This document shows, one piece after another, positions 5,535 to 10,095 of a stretch of DNA of 10,095 nucleotides; within the stretch, counting starts at the first letter, position 1, and every line of letters starts with the position of its first letter. The stretch lies in contig JAUWLI010000083.1 of the NCBI GenBank assembly GCA_030613765.1, positions 1 through 10,095 of the forward strand, written 5' to 3'. The DNA is from Phycisphaerae bacterium (lineage in GTDB: Bacteria > Planctomycetota > Phycisphaerae > Sedimentisphaerales > SG8-4). The notes under the pieces are model-generated. The model did not search any database, was not told the origin of the DNA, and saw nothing but the letters and a program-made list of their open reading frames with translations. A program made the position numbers and the translations under genes.

Positions 5535-8042
5535 ATGAATAGACGCTATAAACATTTTGATAATCGACGGGCAATTTATGTTGCTGCGATTTCAATCCTC
5601 ATCAGCACGTTTATAGTGCCGACCGTTTCAGCGCAGGAAAACTCCGTCGTGGCTATCAGAGCAGGCACAATCCTGCCGGTAACATCGGCACCGATTCAGA
5701 ATGGCATTGTGCTTATTCGCGATGGTAAAATCGAAGCCGTTGGCAAAAATTTGAAAATACCCGATGGCGCCGAAGTAATTGACGCCACCGATAAGGTGGT
5801 CATACCCGGATTGATAGATGCCTTTACGACACTCGCAGAGAGAAGCAGGGACGATGAAGAGTCCGTGACACCGGATATTCGGGCAAAAGATGCCTTTGAT
5901 TTCTATGGCAAATATCGGCGGTTGCTGGCCGGCGGCGTAACAACTGTTTATATTTCACCCGGCCAAAGGCGGTTAATCAGCGGCTTGGGTGCAGTGGTCA
6001 AGCTTGCCGGTGGTTCTATTGATGAACGCTGTCTCAAGGATACATCGGCGCTTCGCATCACGCTTGGGGAGCTTCCCAAGAACCCGCCTTCCATTTTCAA
6101 GCCGCCCCTCCCACCGGACCCGTGTCATCCACTCCTGCCGGTGGAAAATCAACTGCCCACGACGCGAATGGCTGAAATGGCTGTATTACGAAAAGTCTTT
6201 ACCGATGCAAAATGGGCGATGAAACAGAAAGAAACCGAAACAGATTCTAAAATGCAGGCCCTGCTGCCTGTTTTGAAGCGTAAACTGCCTGTCCGAGTAA
6301 ACTGTCATACTGCCCAGGATATTCGCAACGCCATTCGCTTTGCCGAGACATTCAGGTTAAAACTTATTATAGAAGGCGCCACGGAAGCGTATGAAGTCAT
6401 TGATGAGATTAAATCGAGCAAATCACCGGTCGTCGTCACCGGAATCTTTGAACCCGGTCGACAGCAATTGAAAGACTACACGACCGATATCGCCCTTGGG
6501 CGTGTCAATCCCGCGAATCCCGCCCTGTTGGCAAAAGCGGGTGTCAAGTTCGCAATTACCTCTCCCACCGACGAGACCATCCCCGACCTGCAATTCATCG
6601 CAGGCTATGCTGTTAGTCAGGGTTTGTCACCTCAAAATGCGCTTAAAGCAGTTACAATTACACCTGCTGAAATCCTTGGTCTTTCGGACCGGATTGGAAG
6701 CATCGAAAAGGGCAAAGATGCCGACCTTGTAATTCTAACTGCCGAGCCTTTTGAAATTCACTCGATTATTGACAAGACGCTCATCAATGGCAAGGTTGTA
6801 TATACCCGCCCAGAAGTAGAACCAAAGAAAGAGGAAACAGAACAAGCGTCCATCACAGCTATTCGAGCGGGTAAGATTCTGACGGCAAGTCACGGACGAA
6901 TCAACGATGGACTCATTCTCATAGAAGGCAACAAAATCACTTACGTCGGCGGGCCAAAAGAGATTCCAAAGAAGGCAACGGTCATTGACGCAACAAAAAG
7001 CGTTGTCATTCCCGGCATGATCGATATCCACTCACATCTCGGCCTGCACGCCGAAAGTGAACCGGTCAAAATGAATCCTTCTGCACCGACCAGCGGGCCT
7101 GATTCCGGCAATATGCGTCTCGTCAGCATCGCCAACGCCGTCAAGCCGAATGACGAAGGCTTCCGCGAAGTTTTGCGCTCCGGCGTAACATCAGTGCTGC
7201 TCGCCCCCCGAACACGCGGATTTATAAGTGGAAATGCCGCGCTCATCAAGCTCACCGGTGACAGCACAAAGGAGATGATTGTTAAAGAATACGCGGCTGT
7301 TAAATTCTCTATGCTTGGAGAGCGGGCAAGAATGGCGAGAATCTGGGATGCACGCGACCAGCTCAAAAGAGCAAAAGAATATGCCGAGAGGTGGGATGAT
7401 TACGAACGAAAGTATAAGGAATATGAACGACGTCGGCAATACGAACAGGATAAAGACCCTGATAAAAGGCAGGAAATCAAAGAGCCCCCCCGCCCGGGCC
7501 GCGATACCAGCCTCGAACTATTACGTGGACTCTTTAAGCGTCAAATGCCCGCGCTCGTGCACGCCAATCGCGCTGACGAAATCCGTACGACATTGAAAGT
7601 TTTTAAAGACGAGTACAACCTTAATGTCATAATTCTTGGCGGCAGCGATGGCTTCCGTGTCACTGATGAGCTGAGAAAGTATAACATTGGAGTAGCCATA
7701 GGCCCCAATATCATCCGCTACGAAAAAGGAAAGCCGATAAACAACGCGGACCTTTTGACTCGCAATAAGCTATGCGTTGCGTTCCACACCAGCGCAACTT
7801 CGGGAACACAGTATTTGCCGATGAACGCCGCTTATGCCGTGAGGTATGGAATGGATGAAGAAGAAGCCTTTCGAGCGATAACTATTTACCCGGCCAAACT
7901 GCTCCACGTCGATGACAGGATTGGAAGTATAGAACAGGGCAAGGACGCGGATTTGGTGATTCTATCCGGCGGGCCGTTTGATTTTCGAAGCCGGGTGGAA
8001 AAAGTCTTCGTAAACGGAAAAATTGTTTATGAGAATAAATAA
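5535..8042 (+). CDS. Two-domain exported amidohydrolase-fold fusion (domains 5 and 6)
   Basis: About 835 residues, roughly twice a normal member. ATG 5535 is used; TTG 5529 is two codons earlier and better placed behind GGGA (5519-5522), so the start is uncertain by two residues. A signal peptide (core about 13-30, cleavage near VSA|Q, 33/34) leads into domain A (about 37-424), a charged linker (about 425-438) and domain B (about 439-835), which restarts with SITAIRAGKILT but has no second signal peptide. In domain A, HxH is F97-T-T99, strand 5 is N256, strand 6 is G281 and strand 8 is P344: no ligand remains. Domain A also has a Pro-rich loop (about 179-203). Domain B keeps HSH (H499, H501) and the strand-5 His (H676), but strand 6 is G702 and strand 8 is S753. 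Domain B carries a long Glu/Lys/Arg/Tyr helical insertion (about 611-650). Both domains keep the closing GSIExGKDADLVIL segment. The continuous frame through the linker argues for a true fusion rather than an assembly artefact. Confidence 0.85.
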   Translation: MNRRYKHFDNRRAIYVAAISILISTFIVPTVSAQENSVVAIRAGTILPVTSAPIQNGIVLIRDGKIEAVGKNLKIPDGAEVIDATDKVVIPGLIDAFTTLAERSRDDEESVTPDIRAKDAFDFYGKYRRLLAGGVTTVYISPGQRRLISGLGAVVKLAGGSIDERCLKDTSALRITLGELPKNPPSIFKPPLPPDPCHPLLPVENQLPTTRMAEMAVLRKVFTDAKWAMKQKETETDSKMQALLPVLKRKLPVRVNCHTAQDIRNAIRFAETFRLKLIIEGATEAYEVIDEIKSSKSPVVVTGIFEPGRQQLKDYTTDIALGRVNPANPALLAKAGVKFAITSPTDETIPDLQFIAGYAVSQGLSPQNALKAVTITPAEILGLSDRIGSIEKGKDADLVILTAEPFEIHSIIDKTLINGKVVYTRPEVEPKKEETEQASITAIRAGKILTASHGRINDGLILIEGNKITYVGGPKEIPKKATVIDATKSVVIPGMIDIHSHLGLHAESEPVKMNPSAPTSGPDSGNMRLVSIANAVKPNDEGFREVLRSGVTSVLLAPRTRGFISGNAALIKLTGDSTKEMIVKEYAAVKFSMLGERARMARIWDARDQLKRAKEYAERWDDYERKYKEYERRRQYEQDKDPDKRQEIKEPPRPGRDTSLELLRGLFKRQMPALVHANRADEIRTTLKVFKDEYNLNVIILGGSDGFRVTDELRKYNIGVAIGPNIIRYEKGKPINNADLLTRNKLCVAFHTSATSGTQYLPMNAAYAVRYGMDEEEAFRAITIYPAKLLHVDDRIGSIEQGKDADLVILSGGPFDFRSRVEKVFVNGKIVYENK

Positions 8043-9327
8043 CAGAAAAAGTCCCCTGGTACAAAAGCACGATGGCTGTTTACCTGTCCAAAGAGGTAAA
8101 GGGCGAATAATTCGTCTAATCGCCGTTCTGGTTATACTATGCACCAGCCGGTTGTGCATCGCCGAAGCCGCCGAACCGACAAAATATGCCATCAAAGCGG
8201 GAAAGATACTGACTGTCACCAAAGGGACAATCGATCACGGCATCATACTCATAGAAGATGGAGTGATTAAAACCGTTGGAAAAGCAGCCGATGTAGACAT
8301 TCCGAAAGAATACAAGGTAATTGACGCTTCGAACAAATGGGTCATGCCCGGAATGGTCGAAATTCACTCACACCTTGCCGGCGAGGGCGGCCTAAATGAT
8401 ATGGTTGTTCCGACGAACCCCGGACTTCGAATTGCAGATGTCATCGACCCGGAAGCCCGGGCAATTCAACAAGCTGTGGCAAGCGGGGTGACGACCGTCC
8501 ACACAATCCCGGGCAGCGGAACAAATTTAGCGGGTTTTGGTGTCCTGTACAAACTACACGGCAAAACCATAGATGAAATGCTCGTCCGCAAGCTTGGCTC
8601 GATGAAAATCGCACAAGCTTATAATCCTGAAAGAGGAGGTGGCGACCTCGGGCTCACGAGAATGGGAATGTCCTGGATACTAAGAGACATCCTTAATAAA
8701 GGCAAGGCTTATACACAGGCTTGGCAGGCTTATGAGAAAGGCGAGATTAAAGACGAACCCGGAGAAAGATTAGAGTTCGAAAACATGAGGCAAGTCCTTG
8801 AAGGGTCTATCCCGACATTGGTTCATACGGCATCGGCACGGGACGTGATGGCGACGGCACGAATCTTCCACGATGAATACCAGCTCAGAACCATCGTTTC
8901 TCACGCGACTTTTCACGGCTACAAGGTCGCAAAGGAAATGGCCCAGCGCGATGTTCACGTCAATGTTGGCCCGAGGCAGTATGATTACTCCTTCTCAATG
9001 GATAATAAGTTTTATGGCCTGGCGGCGGAATATAAAGCCGCCGGCGTAAAAAATCTCTCGATCAATACAGACGCACCCGTTCTGCCGCAGGAGGATTTGT
9101 TCTTTCAGGGCTCGATGGCCATACACTTCGGTCTGGACGAAAAAACGGCCCTGGAAAGTGTCACCATCAACTCCGCCCGGGCCATTGGAATTGACGACCG
9201 TGTCGGAAGCATCGAAGCCGGGAAAGATGCCGACCTGATTATTAAGGCCGGGAGCCTCTTTGATGTAACTATCCCGGTGGACATGGTCTTTATAAACGGC
9301 AAAATCGCATATAGCAAGGTACAATGA
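8029..9327 (+). CDS. Exported imidazolonepropionase-like amidohydrolase, full metal site (domain 7)
   Basis: 432 residues from ATG 8029, overlapping the fusion gene by 14 bases; TTG 8023 is an alternative. It is the only complete member with every expected ligand: HSH (H113, H115) after VMPGMVEI, the strand-5 His in LVHTAS (H266), the strand-6 His in IVSHATFHGY (H292) and the strand-8 Asp in INTDAP (D348). It also has H158 in TTVHTIPGSGTN and K193 in SMKIAQ, both possible active-site residues. It is most likely a metal-dependent hydrolase acting on a C-N bond outside the cytoplasm. Related exported amidohydrolases include dipeptidases and amidases, but the substrate cannot be read from sequence. 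The signal peptide is odd: about 29 polar residues precede the hydrophobic core (about 28-39), with likely cleavage at AEA|AEP (47/48). The moderate insertion (about 228-250) has the YTQAWQAYEKGE pattern shared with the next gene. Its TGA overlaps the next ATG. Confidence 0.88.
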   Translation: MRINNRKSPLVQKHDGCLPVQRGKGRIIRLIAVLVILCTSRLCIAEAAEPTKYAIKAGKILTVTKGTIDHGIILIEDGVIKTVGKAADVDIPKEYKVIDASNKWVMPGMVEIHSHLAGEGGLNDMVVPTNPGLRIADVIDPEARAIQQAVASGVTTVHTIPGSGTNLAGFGVLYKLHGKTIDEMLVRKLGSMKIAQAYNPERGGGDLGLTRMGMSWILRDILNKGKAYTQAWQAYEKGEIKDEPGERLEFENMRQVLEGSIPTLVHTASARDVMATARIFHDEYQLRTIVSHATFHGYKVAKEMAQRDVHVNVGPRQYDYSFSMDNKFYGLAAEYKAAGVKNLSINTDAPVLPQEDLFFQGSMAIHFGLDEKTALESVTINSARAIGIDDRVGSIEAGKDADLIIKAGSLFDVTIPVDMVFINGKIAYSKVQ

Positions 9328-10095
9328 AGAACGGAATCCTAATATATTCAGTTATCATCCTCATAATCATCGGCTCAGTATATGCCAAAGACAAGCCGAC
9401 ACCTCCAAAGTATGCCATCAAGGCCGGCAAAATCTTAACGATGGCACCTGCTGATAAATCCTCCGCAGATACGGTTGTTATAAACCACGGAATCATTCTT
9501 CTAAGCAATGGAAAAATCGAGGCCCTGGGGGCAAACATCCCGATACCGAAAGGATACAAGGTAATTGATGCATCGGACAGATGGGTAACACCCGGTATCG
9601 TCGAGGCCCATACTCATATCGGGACCGAAGGCGGGTTCAACGATATGGTGACACCTATAAATCCAGAGTTACAGATTGCAGAATGTGTGAACCCGGAGGA
9701 TATTACCATTGAAAAAGCCGTGACCGGCGGGGTAACAACAATCCACACAATGCCGGGAAGCGGTACGAACCTGGCAGGTTTCACCGTCATCATCAAACTG
9801 GATAGCTCCGATCCCGAAAATATGATTCTTCGCGAGCTCGGCGCAATGAAAATAGCGCAGGCCTTCAATCCTGAACGACGCGGCGGCGATTTGGGCAATA
9901 CGCGCATGGGCATGTCCTGGTCTTTGAGGCAGATTTTAAAACAGGCGAAACAATATACAGAAGCGTGGCAGGCTTATGAACAAGGCGAGCGTAAGGAAAA
10001 ACCTGAGTTAAGACCCGAACTGGAAAAGATGCGAAAGGTCTTCAACGGCGAAATTCCAACCATTAACCACACCTATTCACCCTGGGGCGTCATGC
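9324..10095 (+). CDS. Exported imidazolonepropionase-like amidohydrolase, N-terminal part (domain 8; runs off window)
   Basis: The first 257 codons are present, starting at an ATG that overlaps the previous stop (ATGA) with AAGG at 9316-9319 upstream; the 3' end lies beyond the window. The signal peptide is short, with cleavage near VYA|KDK (21/22). It is clearly the sister of the preceding gene: over the segment from PGSGTNLAGF to NPER, 27 of 42 positions are identical by direct count. All ligands within reach are present: HTH (H96, H98) and the strand-5 His in INHTYS (H249), plus the shared H141 (TTIHTMPGSGTN) and K176 (AMKIAQ). The strand-6 His and strand-8 Asp would lie outside the window. 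A short insertion (about residues 42-56, Ala/Asp/Ser-rich) splits the first beta strands compared with its sister. Likely an active periplasmic metal hydrolase and a recent duplicate, with the array possibly continuing downstream. Confidence 0.85.
   Translation, partial: MKNGILIYSVIILIIIGSVYAKDKPTPPKYAIKAGKILTMAPADKSSADTVVINHGIILLSNGKIEALGANIPIPKGYKVIDASDRWVTPGIVEAHTHIGTEGGFNDMVTPINPELQIAECVNPEDITIEKAVTGGVTTIHTMPGSGTNLAGFTVIIKLDSSDPENMILRELGAMKIAQAFNPERRGGDLGNTRMGMSWSLRQILKQAKQYTEAWQAYEQGERKEKPELRPELEKMRKVFNGEIPTINHTYSPWGVM

Overview
The window is dominated by one co-directional operon (+ strand) that encodes secreted, imidazolonepropionase-like proteins of the amidohydrolase superfamily. It runs from about 446 past the right edge. 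There are seven consecutive genes carrying eight paralogous domains; one gene is a two-domain fusion and the last gene is cut by the window end. Upstream, the first 205 bases are the 3' end of a hydrogenase maturation protease gene on the same strand.

The organism cannot be named from the sequence. It is a bacterium with moderate GC, Shine-Dalgarno-led genes, Sec signal peptides (so a periplasm or exported proteome) and [NiFe]-hydrogenase maturation. An environmental planctomycete (Phycisphaerae-like) or similar anaerobe fits, but this is inference.

Layout: 2-205, hydrogenase maturation protease C-terminus. 206-507, spacer with two abutting palindromic octamers (287-303) and a strong extended -10 promoter (446-474). 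508-1812, 1809-2981, 2978-4192 and 4204-5481, four single-domain proteins with stop/start overlaps or short gaps. 5482-5534, the longest gap in the operon. 5535-8042, the two-domain fusion. 8029-9327 and 9324-end, two closely similar proteins.

The main observation is an activity gradient. All eight domains keep the fold signatures: the N-terminal [IL]xAG[KRHST]I strand, the [VT][MIT]PG[LMIF][IV] lead-in to the active-site strand, a PGxxxxxxGxxxxxK loop, an R(M)x(5)[LF]R helix and a C-terminal VGSIxxGKDADLVIL segment (variant in the fourth protein). By my manual alignment, the full set of metal ligands (HxH, His on strand 5, His on strand 6, Asp on strand 8) is present only in the sixth protein. 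The seventh has every ligand that lies within the window. The six upstream domains have each lost two to five of the five ligands, in different combinations, with open reading frames intact. The operon therefore looks like a set of maintained exported pseudoenzymes made together with one or two probably active hydrolases. They may form a hetero-oligomer or a family of substrate-binding proteins. The substrate is unknown.
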